In this document: piece by piece, positions 1 to 6,279 of the stretch | Position numbering within the stretch: the first letter of the stretch is position 1 | How the letters are laid out: each line of letters begins with the position of its first letter | Source: Nitrososphaeria archaeon | GTDB lineage: Archaea; Thermoproteota; Nitrososphaeria; Conexivisphaerales; UBA164 | NCBI GenBank assembly: GCA_029775955.1 | Contig: JARVJW010000119.1 | Location: 1 to 8,642, forward strand | Direction of reading: 5' to 3' | Length of the DNA: 8,642 bases | The notes under the pieces: generated by a model | Told to the model about the DNA's origin: nothing | The model's input: only the letters and a program-made list of their open reading frames with translations | Database searches by the model: none | Program-made: the position numbers and the translations under genes

Positions 1-26
1 ACGCCACAAATTTACATTGACCCACC

Positions 27-796
27 TTGGCAGATAGGGATTGGAAAGAATATAATGAAAAGCTTGTCAACATTTGATATATTTGTTAATGCTGACCTCC
101 TGATTAACCAAGCTGAAGAGGATGAATAAGGAAAGAGGGGAAAGCCCTATGCCTACTCTGATGCACTGATGCTACTGGCCGTAAAGGAGTACTTTGGACT
201 ACAGGCAGACCGAGATGCTTGGTGGAATATGGGGAGCCAGGATACCATCTTATACCCAGATCTGCAGGAGGCAGAAGGGGCTGAAGGTTCCGCTTGGAAT
301 ATGACAAGGATAATCCTGTTGACATGACAATTGGCTCACCAAGATATTCAATAAGGGTGAATTGATCAGATAGGAGGAGGGGATGGGTAAAGCTGCACAT
401 TTCATGTGATATAGCTAATCACCTCATAACCGGCGTGGAGGTAACAGATGAACATACGGCTGACGGGAAAGAATTAGGTAAAACTTGTTAACAACGCAAT
501 GGGCAAAGTGAATAAGGTGTTTGGTGATTCGGCCTATGACTCCAGGGATAACTTCAGTGCAGGCTATAGGCACAGAGCCTGTAATAAAGCCCAAGATCAA
601 CTTCACTGGAAAATCTAAGGGTTAGGTCAAAGGTGGTTAGGGAGTTCCCCAATGATCCAACTGCATGTAAGCACAGATACGGACAGAGGTGGAAGCGGTG
701 TTCTCTACGTTAATGTTAAAAGAATACGTGCCATCAGTGCTTGATGCAGGAATATTCAACGAAATAATGGCCATTTTCACATATAATGTTGTGTAG
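27..796 (+). pseudogene. Decayed IS5-like DDE transposase
   Basis: Fragments in all three forward frames line up, in order, with a DDE transposase of the IS5-like type. An N-terminal piece (ADRDWKEYNEKLV, frame 3, from about base 27) is followed in frame 1 by GKRGKPYAYSDALMLL, in frame 2 by ARIPSYTQICRRQKGLKVPL, then by AAHFMCDIANHLITGVEVTD and FGDSAYDSRDNFSA, and finally by EAVFST...LDAGIFNEIM with a stop at 794-796. The three catalytic acids appear to survive as codons: Asp at 408-410, Asp at 526-528 (GDSAYDS) and Glu at 692-694 (EAVFS). In-frame stops (for example TAA at 127-129) and at least four frame changes mean no functional protein can be made. The TTG at 27 could be a degraded start codon, but the element may continue left of the window. 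I could not identify its terminal inverted repeats. The IS family name is my recognition of motifs, not a database result; that it is a DDE transposase relic is fairly sure. Confidence 0.72.
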
Positions 797-1078
797 GCGC
801 ATTGCTATGGCACGAGGGTAAGCTGGGGGACACGTGCTTTAATTAATTTGTTCATTGGCTGGGAATAATCAATTAATGCAACAGAGTAACATCATATACC
901 TTGTTACATATATCAAAAAATAGTTAATTTGTTAATAGTTCTAAATTTAAATTAAAGAAATTATTTATTTTAAATCGGTAATTTATCCTAATTTTTAAAT
1001 AATTAGCCCAACTTTTAATTAATGCAACAAAGCAGCTATGTCAGAAACCTATTAAACAGGAACAGTGGTGTTTTTTGA
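797..1078. other. AT-rich non-coding gap
   Basis: No convincing gene is visible on either strand. The stretch from about 900 to 1020 is very AT-rich. It contains both copies of a 16-bp direct repeat. An A6 run at 915-920 reads as T6 on the minus strand and lies downstream of the double-SIS gene, so it could serve as a U-rich archaeal terminator, but that is weak evidence. The left part, 797-870, may be the tail of the transposon relic. Confidence 0.5.
871..1032 (+). repeat. Pair of 16-bp direct repeats, 146 bp apart
   Basis: AATTAATGCAACAGAG at 871-886 and AATTAATGCAACAAAG at 1017-1032 match at 15 of 16 positions in the same orientation. They sit downstream of the transposase relic and bracket the AT-rich spacer before the double-SIS gene. 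They could be target or end duplications of a small lost element, or chance similarity in AT-rich DNA, although the shared GCAAC core makes pure AT bias less likely. Confidence 0.55.
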
Positions 1079-2188
1079 TTAGGTAAAGTCTGAATGCATA
1101 AGCCTCATATCATTTTCCGTTATGCCGTCTGCATTTGCCAGATAATAGATAAGTGTTTCTAAAAAAAATAGTGTTCTGAGCTCAAAAATGGAATACATCG
1201 GATCCTGTGGATAATAACTAGTTCTTAATCCTTTCAGGTTCATTTTTATCCTGCCTGGAATCTCCATAACATAATCAGAGTTGCTTGCAAGCTCTGAATC
1301 TTTAAACGAAGTTAATGAAACAACCTTTGCTCCCTTTTCCCTGCTCCTTTTTGCTAGATTAGGTGTAACTCCGCCACCAGAACCTGATATTATAAATATA
1401 ACGTCGCCCTTTTTAATGCTTACACTTCCCTTATCAAGCCAGAAGCTTACGTGCCTTTCTTCGTCAGGCTTGGAGCAATGCCTTAATCTTGTAGCAAAAA
1501 ACTTGCCCACAATCCCACTGAGCCCCTCCCCTATTATTACAATTTTTTTGTATTCAAAGCCCTTACTTGCTTTAGGTAACAATTTGTATATATCTGAATA
1601 TGATTCCGCCTTGGGATTAAAACCAAGTATTCCCTCTACTAGCGATTTGTGTGCCTCAGAAATGCCAAAGCCCCTTAATTGGGACACTAACGAAAGCGAA
1701 AAAAGGAGAGACCTCAATTCAAACAACGTGCCCATTGGGGTCAATGGAACCTTGGAAATTCCTGTTATTTGGTTTGCAAAGTGATCAGATTCCTTAAGTG
1801 ACGCACCTGGTATTAATATAGTTTTATCAGACAGTGCAGATAGCGGGCTACTTACATTACTTGTTATCGAGGCTAGGAATCCACTCCCCCGCTTTGCAGC
1901 CCTAGCCACCTCCACCGTATAATAAGTTGAACCGCTTCCAGAAAATGCAATTGTCAGGTCACAGGGCCCTAATATATAAGGTAAATCATTTGGACCATAA
2001 GAGTAGTCTATGCCGAGGTTCCTTAAAAACCGCATTAACACTTCTGCAACATCTCCGGACCTTCCTGTTCCCACCGTTATTACCCTTTTGGAATATTTGA
2101 TTCTTTCAATTAACCATTCAGTGTCAACAGGCAGACTGTAATCAATAACTGAATTCACAAGCATTCGGTATGCTGAACTGTCGCTCAT
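1079..2188 (-). CDS. Double-SIS protein, tandem 6-phospho-3-hexuloisomerase-like
   Basis: This 369-residue protein carries two sugar isomerase (SIS) domains. The first has GTGRSG (40-45), SGSGST (83-88) and PMGTLFELR (151-159). The second has GEGLSG (220-225), SGSGGG (268-273) and SIFELR (333-338), and ends in TENDMRLMHSDF. The G-T-L-F-E block and the DMR-x-x-H tail resemble 6-phospho-3-hexuloisomerase (PHI/HxlB), which isomerises hexulose 6-phosphate to fructose 6-phosphate. An ordinary PHI has one SIS domain of about 180-190 residues, so this looks like two PHI units fused head to tail. The second unit has lost the Arg of the GxGRSG loop and has a diverged TLFE block, so it may be structural. 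The start ATG overlaps the GAPDH stop codon in an ATGA, with a GAGGG-like site about 10 nt upstream, which implies translational coupling in one cytoplasmic sugar-phosphate operon. Another double-SIS family, phosphoglucose/phosphomannose isomerase, is the main alternative. The SIS fold is sure; the substrate is not. Confidence 0.82.
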   Translation of the reverse strand: MSDSSAYRMLVNSVIDYSLPVDTEWLIERIKYSKRVITVGTGRSGDVAEVLMRFLRNLGIDYSYGPNDLPYILGPCDLTIAFSGSGSTYYTVEVARAAKRGSGFLASITSNVSSPLSALSDKTILIPGASLKESDHFANQITGISKVPLTPMGTLFELRSLLFSLSLVSQLRGFGISEAHKSLVEGILGFNPKAESYSDIYKLLPKASKGFEYKKIVIIGEGLSGIVGKFFATRLRHCSKPDEERHVSFWLDKGSVSIKKGDVIFIISGSGGGVTPNLAKRSREKGAKVVSLTSFKDSELASNSDYVMEIPGRIKMNLKGLRTSYYPQDPMYSIFELRTLFFLETLIYYLANADGITENDMRLMHSDFT

Positions 2189-3201
2189 ATAAGATACCCT
2201 CTTTTAATTCCCATAGCAGTATCAGTAATTTTTATCGAATCGTCCTTTGTAACTTTACCTTGGATTGCCCTTATAGCATCTATATTTTCTGGTACAACTA
2301 TCGATTCCTGATGAACAGCATAACTCAAAAGGACAGTGTCTCCGTCAGCATTTATAGATCCTTCAAATACAGCAACTTCTGGTAGGTCTGCCCTCTTTCT
2401 TCCAAGATCCCTTGCTATTTCCATTATTTCAGCCGTTGAATGCACTCCTGAATTGGAACTTAACAGAACTATCCTGGGTGTTTTAAGAAGAGCATTTATA
2501 ACTTCTATTTTTTCTGTCTTTCTATCAAACTTTATAGTCATTTGATGCAAATGCATTAGAGTGGTAGGAACTATTGCGGCTCTGGTTACTATTTTTAGAT
2601 CAGGCATGACAGATTTAACGTCATTTGCATGATGGCTAGGGCTCTCTACTGGATCCAATGTAATTGAATTTATAGGTCCTTTCTTAATTTCCCGGGGATC
2701 TGCGGCTCTCCTTATAATGTCAACCTGTACATTCTTTATTCCAAAACTCCTTAATGAATAAATCGTCCTGAGAATTCCCGTCGTATTGCATGACACTACC
2801 CGGACATATTTTTTACCAGAAACCAGTTCATAGTTGCACATAGCACAAAAAGAAAGGTCAACCATATTTGCGTCTTCGCCGCCTTGAAATACAGCAGGTT
2901 TACCTGCTGACTGATATAGCTCTTTGTATTTGGTACCATATCCTCCGGGCGTGGCATCAACAATAATATCACAGGAATTAACCATTTCAGGAATGGTTCC
3001 ACTAACAGTAATTCCAGCATCTTCAAATTTTTTTATGTTTTGCTCTGGGACATACAAGTTTGTTCCTATTTTATTTAATATGAGGGCCTCATAATCAGGA
3101 GTTACTTTTGAGACACCACTCAGCTGCAAATCATTCTGCATAATAACAGCATCAGCTATTCGCTTGCCTATTGTTCCATAGCCATTTACAGCAACCTTCA
3201 T
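2185..3201 (-). CDS. gap: Archaeal glyceraldehyde-3-phosphate dehydrogenase
   Basis: This is the archaeal (class II) phosphorylating GAPDH, which interconverts glyceraldehyde 3-phosphate and 1,3-bisphosphoglycerate with NAD(P). Its N-terminus is a Rossmann fold with NGYGTIGKR right after the start. The catalytic Cys lies in VVSCNTTGILR, and RRAADPREIKKGPINSI, SPSHHANDV and the PTTLMHLHQM block with its active-site His region are all family hallmarks. At about 338 residues it has the usual full length. I prefer the ATG at 3201 because family members begin M-(I)-K-V-A-(I/V)-N-G; an in-frame ATG at 3213 would add four residues (MVNG) and lies only 6 nt after the AGOG stop. No clear Shine-Dalgarno precedes either start. 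The stop overlaps the start of the downstream double-SIS gene by 4 bp. In archaea related to Thermoplasma this enzyme is thought to serve mainly gluconeogenesis, which fits pairing with a sugar-phosphate isomerase. The sequence looks intact and typical. Confidence 0.96.
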   Translation of the reverse strand: MKVAVNGYGTIGKRIADAVIMQNDLQLSGVSKVTPDYEALILNKIGTNLYVPEQNIKKFEDAGITVSGTIPEMVNSCDIIVDATPGGYGTKYKELYQSAGKPAVFQGGEDANMVDLSFCAMCNYELVSGKKYVRVVSCNTTGILRTIYSLRSFGIKNVQVDIIRRAADPREIKKGPINSITLDPVESPSHHANDVKSVMPDLKIVTRAAIVPTTLMHLHQMTIKFDRKTEKIEVINALLKTPRIVLLSSNSGVHSTAEIMEIARDLGRKRADLPEVAVFEGSINADGDTVLLSYAVHQESIVVPENIDAIRAIQGKVTKDDSIKITDTAMGIKRGYLI

Positions 3202-3219
3202 GCCATTTACCATAACTAT

Positions 3220-3942
3220 TCAGGATTTAATAGTTGTCTTTTGATATATAATTTTATACAATTTAAGCCATATATATGAATCTATATGTAGGGGCTGTAT
3301 ATTTGATAAGGCGGCGATCAGATTCCACGCTTTAAGAATCTTATTTTGTTCAGTACAACCTGGATTAATAAGTCCAATTGCTTGGCTGACCTTAATGACC
3401 CTGCTATCAACAGGAATTGGAACGTCATAAGGAAGTGCAATACGTAGATTATCTTTTGCAAGAATAGAATAATAAAATATTTTAACTGCAAAACTCAGGG
3501 TCTTTTCTCCTTTGCCATTAAGCACGTAATTCATCGTATCATACAATTTTTTAGGGTTATTTTTATAAGTGGTGAAATTTCTTATTGCGGAAAATTTTGA
3601 TTTTCTGAGTTTTTCAAGTCTGGCAAACTTTCCTCTGATTGCCAATTCTCTGCGCAGCACTAAAAAATTTTCAACGATGTCAAAAGGTGAATCCTGGGTA
3701 GAATTGTTTATTTTAGCAAGGTCAGACCAGTAGGATTCACCAGTGCCCCTTAACCTATAAGCAACAAGGGCGGCTAGCAAAGATACGTCATAAAATGTTT
3801 TAGCATCTAATTTGGCAGCCAGTTCCTTTAAGGAAATTAGTTGTGGGTCCTCGTTTTCAAGGTTATAAATGTAGTCAAGCCCTATGCTTTTTAAAGTAAG
3901 CCCCAAACAGTATAAGATTTTTTTATTGACCTTGCATTGCAT
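3220..3942 (-). CDS. AGOG-type 8-oxoguanine DNA glycosylase/AP lyase
   Basis: This 240-residue protein resembles the archaeal GO glycosylase (AGOG) branch of the helix-hairpin-helix glycosylases, which excise 8-oxoguanine from DNA and nick the abasic site. Visible signs are YRLRGTGESYWSDLA (62-76), the hairpin segment GEKTLSFAVKIFYY (145-158) and IPVDSRVIKVSQ (176-187). Lys147 and Asp179 are 32 residues apart, the same spacing I recall for the catalytic Lys140/Asp172 pair of the Pyrobaculum enzyme, which is the strongest support for the assignment. The length also fits (about 240-260). The ATG at 3942 is the only good start; a weak TATA-like stretch around 3960-3970 lies about 25 nt upstream, compatible with a leaderless message. 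The gene is followed after 6-18 nt by gap, so the two may be cotranscribed. It would act on chromosomal DNA in base-excision repair. I recognised this by motif and spacing only. Confidence 0.78.
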   Translation of the reverse strand: MQCKVNKKILYCLGLTLKSIGLDYIYNLENEDPQLISLKELAAKLDAKTFYDVSLLAALVAYRLRGTGESYWSDLAKINNSTQDSPFDIVENFLVLRRELAIRGKFARLEKLRKSKFSAIRNFTTYKNNPKKLYDTMNYVLNGKGEKTLSFAVKIFYYSILAKDNLRIALPYDVPIPVDSRVIKVSQAIGLINPGCTEQNKILKAWNLIAALSNIQPLHIDSYIWLKLYKIIYQKTTIKS

Positions 3943-3985
3943 TGTACCATATTTTAACTGGTATTAATTTATGTTTACTGAAATT

Positions 3986-4915
3986 TCATCCAAAAAGTGC
4001 TGCGTGAACTATGAATGGCAGTGCTATAGTTGCATCTACATGGACAGTTATGTGCTTACCTTTGGGCTTTATTTTACCCCAGGAAATGGCTTCTTTGGTA
4101 AGGGCCCCACTCAGGCTGCCATCATATTCATATGCAGACGTCAGATAAATTGCAGCATCAAGCCCTTCTATAAACTGAGACCACCATATTGCATGATGTT
4201 TTGAGATTCCGCCACCAATGATTAATGCACTTAAGCTTTTTTTTGTAAACACAAAATCTGACATGACAGTTTCATCTTCAAGTATATCAACAAAGAAATT
4301 TTTATGGGATTGTCTATAGAGCCATAACTGGTAGCCAACCGCACCATCTGTTATTCCTGGTATTATTATTGGAATTTCATTTTTATATGCCCAGTATAAT
4401 AAGGAGCTATCATTATTGATATATTGGCCAATATCCCAAGCCAGCCTATAGGTGGGTATTTTGGTATCCTTGACCCCGTATTTTGTTTTTAGGAAGTTCT
4501 GGATTTTGCTTTCTATTAGTTTTCCGTAATTTTTTACAGGCACAAGCACATTGCCAAGCCTATGAAACCCCATCTCAAGTAATTTTGCATCATCCGCGTA
4601 GTATTCACCCCGATAGTATTTTCCGTAGGTTCTTGCTATATCATGATCAAGAGCACCGCACGTAGTTATGATAAGGTCAAACGCCCTTTCCTTAACCAGT
4701 TGTACAATTATTCCTCTAGCCCCAGTTGCAATTATATCCGCTGGGAAAGTCAGTATTCTTCCCCCCGAACCGTGGATTATAGCCTTTAACATAACAGAAG
4801 CCTCTGCCATTTCTCTTCCAGAAAAGCCTCCAGAATATATCATATTATTCAATATATCTAAAGGAACTTGACCATTTTTCAGGATTATATCTTTTACAGC
4901 TTCCAATTTGTTCAT
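3986..4915 (-). CDS. dys: Deoxyhypusine synthase
   Basis: The enzyme transfers the aminobutyl group of spermidine to one lysine of translation factor aIF5A, making deoxyhypusine; it is NAD-dependent and cytoplasmic. The 309-residue product has the expected blocks: ATGARGIIVQLVKE, TTCGALDHDIAR (NAD and spermidine site), IPIIIPGITDGAVG, GGGISKHH, and near the end EYDGSLSGALTKEAISWGKI, whose last Lys (about 281) matches the active-site lysine that forms the covalent intermediate. The C-terminal HVDATIALPFIV is also typical. An in-frame TTG at 4918 extends the frame by one codon, but the ATG at 4915 is the better start. It lies 42 nt downstream of the peroxiredoxin stop and has a TATA-like sequence at a leaderless distance, so it probably has its own promoter. 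Nothing is missing or odd in the sequence. Confidence 0.95.
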   Translation of the reverse strand: MNKLEAVKDIILKNGQVPLDILNNMIYSGGFSGREMAEASVMLKAIIHGSGGRILTFPADIIATGARGIIVQLVKERAFDLIITTCGALDHDIARTYGKYYRGEYYADDAKLLEMGFHRLGNVLVPVKNYGKLIESKIQNFLKTKYGVKDTKIPTYRLAWDIGQYINNDSSLLYWAYKNEIPIIIPGITDGAVGYQLWLYRQSHKNFFVDILEDETVMSDFVFTKKSLSALIIGGGISKHHAIWWSQFIEGLDAAIYLTSAYEYDGSLSGALTKEAISWGKIKPKGKHITVHVDATIALPFIVHAALFG

Positions 4916-4937
4916 CAAATAAAAATAAAGAATATGA

Positions 4938-4950
4938 AAATTTAAGCTTT
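4938..4950 (-). promoter_or_regulatory. Putative TATA box of dys
   Basis: On the minus strand AAGCTTAAATTTT lies about 28 nt before the dys ATG at 4915, in the short gap after the peroxiredoxin gene. The distance suits an archaeal TATA box giving a leaderless transcript. The region is AT-rich, so the match is only suggestive. Confidence 0.3.
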
Positions 4951-4957
4951 AAGCTAT

Positions 4958-5557
4958 TCAGAGTTTTCCTATGTCATCAGGAACTCTTATTTTTATTACT
5001 TGTTGTCCAGCTTCCCAGTTTGCAGGCAATATATCAAACTCTTCAGCTGTTGCTGGATGCTCATAAATGTACTTGAGTCCCTTTAGCGCGTTCAGAATGT
5101 GTTTTACATCTTTTCCCAGCCTGTCATTAAAAACTGAAATGTACTGAACCTTCCCATCTGGATCAATTATTACAGTTCCCCTCTTTGTCATCCCTGTCTC
5201 TACATAGAGAAATCCATAAGTGCTAGCAATCTGCTTTGTCATGTCTTCGACAAGTGGATAAGTTACTTTTTTAACCCTTGGGCTGGTTTCCCACCAAACT
5301 TTATGCGAATAAATCGAGTCTTCGCTGATGGCAAAAACCTCTGCATTTTCTTCCTTAAATTTTTCATATGATGCCTGGAACGCTTCGAGATCGGTTGCAC
5401 ATACAAATGTGAAATCTCCTGGATGAAATGTGATCACAACCCACTTTCCTCTGTAATCACTCAATGAAATCTTCTTTATTTTCTTTTCTAATGGAAAGAA
5501 TGCCCTTGCAGTAAAATTTGGAGCAGGCGCCCCCACTTCTAATCTATTTGTTTCCAT
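4958..5557 (-). CDS. AhpC/Prx1-like peroxiredoxin with a single cysteine
   Basis: A thioredoxin-fold peroxidase that reduces hydrogen peroxide and organic peroxides in the cytoplasm. The 199-residue product has the peroxidatic site HPGDFTFVCATDLEAF with Thr50-x-x-Cys53, and KRGTVIIDPDG with the conserved Arg126. It ends with EFDILPANWEAGQQVI, the C-terminal segment in which typical 2-Cys AhpC/Prx1 enzymes have a resolving Cys in VCPANW; here that position is Leu177. Cys53 is the only cysteine in the protein, so it must work as a 1-Cys enzyme or use an external thiol. The residue after the catalytic Cys is Ala rather than the usual Pro. I chose the ATG at 5557 over the GTG at 5563 because it aligns with the family and lies about 27 nt from a TATA-like box. 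The divergent neighbour is an Lrp-like regulator. Confidence 0.93.
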   Translation of the reverse strand: METNRLEVGAPAPNFTARAFFPLEKKIKKISLSDYRGKWVVITFHPGDFTFVCATDLEAFQASYEKFKEENAEVFAISEDSIYSHKVWWETSPRVKKVTYPLVEDMTKQIASTYGFLYVETGMTKRGTVIIDPDGKVQYISVFNDRLGKDVKHILNALKGLKYIYEHPATAEEFDILPANWEAGQQVIKIRVPDDIGKL

Positions 5558-5578
5558 GAACACAGAATATTATATTAG

Positions 5579-5589
5579 GTATAAAAATA
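5579..5589 (-). promoter_or_regulatory. Putative TATA box of the peroxiredoxin gene
   Basis: On the minus strand ATTTTTATACC is centred about 27 nt upstream of the ATG at 5557. This is the spacing expected for archaeal TATA-directed leaderless initiation and supports 5557 as the start codon. A second TATA-like sequence lies further upstream inside the palindrome at 5611-5626. Confidence 0.45.
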
Positions 5590-5610
5590 TTGCGCTATTT
5601 TCTAATTTTT

Positions 5611-5626
5611 TAAGTATATAAACTTA
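5611..5626. promoter_or_regulatory. Palindrome over a TATA-like core, possible operator
   Basis: TAAGT-ATATAA-ACTTA is an inverted repeat with perfect 5-bp arms and an AT-rich 6-bp centre, placed midway in the divergent region between the peroxiredoxin and the Lrp-like gene. Lrp/AsnC proteins often bind AT-rich palindromes near their own promoter, so it could be an operator for one or both genes. The arms are short, and AT-rich DNA gives such palindromes by chance. Confidence 0.35.
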
Positions 5627-5640
5627 TTTAATTTGTAAAG

Positions 5641-5652
5641 TTATATAATTTT
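5641..5652 (+). promoter_or_regulatory. Putative TATA box of the Lrp-like gene
   Basis: TTATATAATTTT lies about 44 nt before the ATG at 5689. Initiation about 25 nt downstream would leave a leader of roughly 15-20 nt, which contains AGGT 6 nt before the ATG as a weak Shine-Dalgarno candidate. Confidence 0.35.
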
Positions 5653-5688
5653 AGAGGACATTTTTACAAAAGCTTTTTAGGTCAATGT

Positions 5689-6123
5689 ATGTGTACTAAT
5701 GATATGGTTGATGAGTTAGATATAAAAATTATAGTTGCTATGGATAATGATCCTAATGCATCAATAGAACAAGTAGCTAAATTTGCTGGAGTAAGTAAGG
5801 GAACCGTAAGGAACAGAATAATGAAACTGAAAAAAGAACAGATAGTGATAGGAAACGGCTTAAAGGTTAAATGGCGAGCCCTTGGGATGGATGAAGTTTA
5901 TCTTGGGCTTGACATAATGCCAGAATTATACCTTAAAGTTCTCGATTCAGTAAAGGAATTTGATTTCGTCAAAAAATTGTTTTCAACTTCTGGAGACCAT
6001 TCCGCTATTGCATATATTGTTGCTGAATCAAGTAAAATTAACGATTATATTTCGAAGATAGATGGTATAAATGGGGTAAAAAAAACTTACCCCGCATTTG
6101 TAACTAACATAATAAAATATTGA
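5689..6123 (+). CDS. Lrp/AsnC-family transcription regulator
   Basis: This 144-residue protein has the layout of an Lrp/AsnC (feast/famine) regulator. An N-terminal AsnC-type winged helix-turn-helix runs from LDIKIIVAMDNDPNASIEQVA (about 10-30) into AGVSKGTVRNRIMKLKKE (33-50), the DNA-recognition helix. The rest, from about residue 65, looks like the C-terminal alpha/beta effector and oligomerisation (RAM-type) domain, with LGLDIMPELY and a long helix, although the usual glycine-rich effector loop is not obvious. The ATG at 5704 is an alternative start just before the first HTH residues. It is transcribed away from the peroxiredoxin gene with a shared upstream region, so regulation of that gene and of itself is plausible but inferred. 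The stop codon TGA at 6121-6123 coincides with the apparent right end of an IS607-type relic, so the original C-terminus may have been altered slightly. The length is close to the family's usual 140-160. Confidence 0.88.
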   Translation: MCTNDMVDELDIKIIVAMDNDPNASIEQVAKFAGVSKGTVRNRIMKLKKEQIVIGNGLKVKWRALGMDEVYLGLDIMPELYLKVLDSVKEFDFVKKLFSTSGDHSAIAYIVAESSKINDYISKIDGINGVKKTYPAFVTNIIKY

Positions 6124-6279
6124 CACCATTCTCCTAAAGCCTGAAATTCTAGGTTCATAGGCATGTCCTTTAAAGCTCCCATAGGCTCCAGCCTCAAAAG
6201 CAGTTATGCCACCATCATGTTAACCTCCTATCAGTAAAAGAAAGCTATGATTTCCGTTAACCATATTAACCTTTAGAAG
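6124..6279 (-). other. 3' non-coding tail of the IS607-type relic
   Basis: Between the tnpB stop and the regulator gene lie about 155 bp without a gene. In live elements this stretch carries the right end and the 3' part of the TnpB guide (omega) RNA. The sequence CATAGGC occurs twice at a 24-nt interval (6156 and 6180), and a GGAGG sits 5 nt before an ATG on the minus strand, but that frame closes after four codons. I see no intact hairpin. Confidence 0.35.

Noticed and set aside
104..400. A 98-codon minus-strand open frame at the left edge.
   Set aside because: It is the complement of the DDE transposase relic, which explains the sequence better.
1281..1784. A 167-codon + strand open frame inside the double-SIS gene.
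   Set aside because: It is antisense to a clearly conserved gene and shows no domain features of its own.
2796..3026. Minus-strand open frame inside the GAPDH gene.
   Set aside because: It is a shifted frame over well-conserved GAPDH sequence, including the catalytic Cys region.
6199..6235. GGAGG followed by ATG on the minus strand, suggesting a small gene.
   Set aside because: The frame stops after four codons (ATG ATG GTG GCA TAA).
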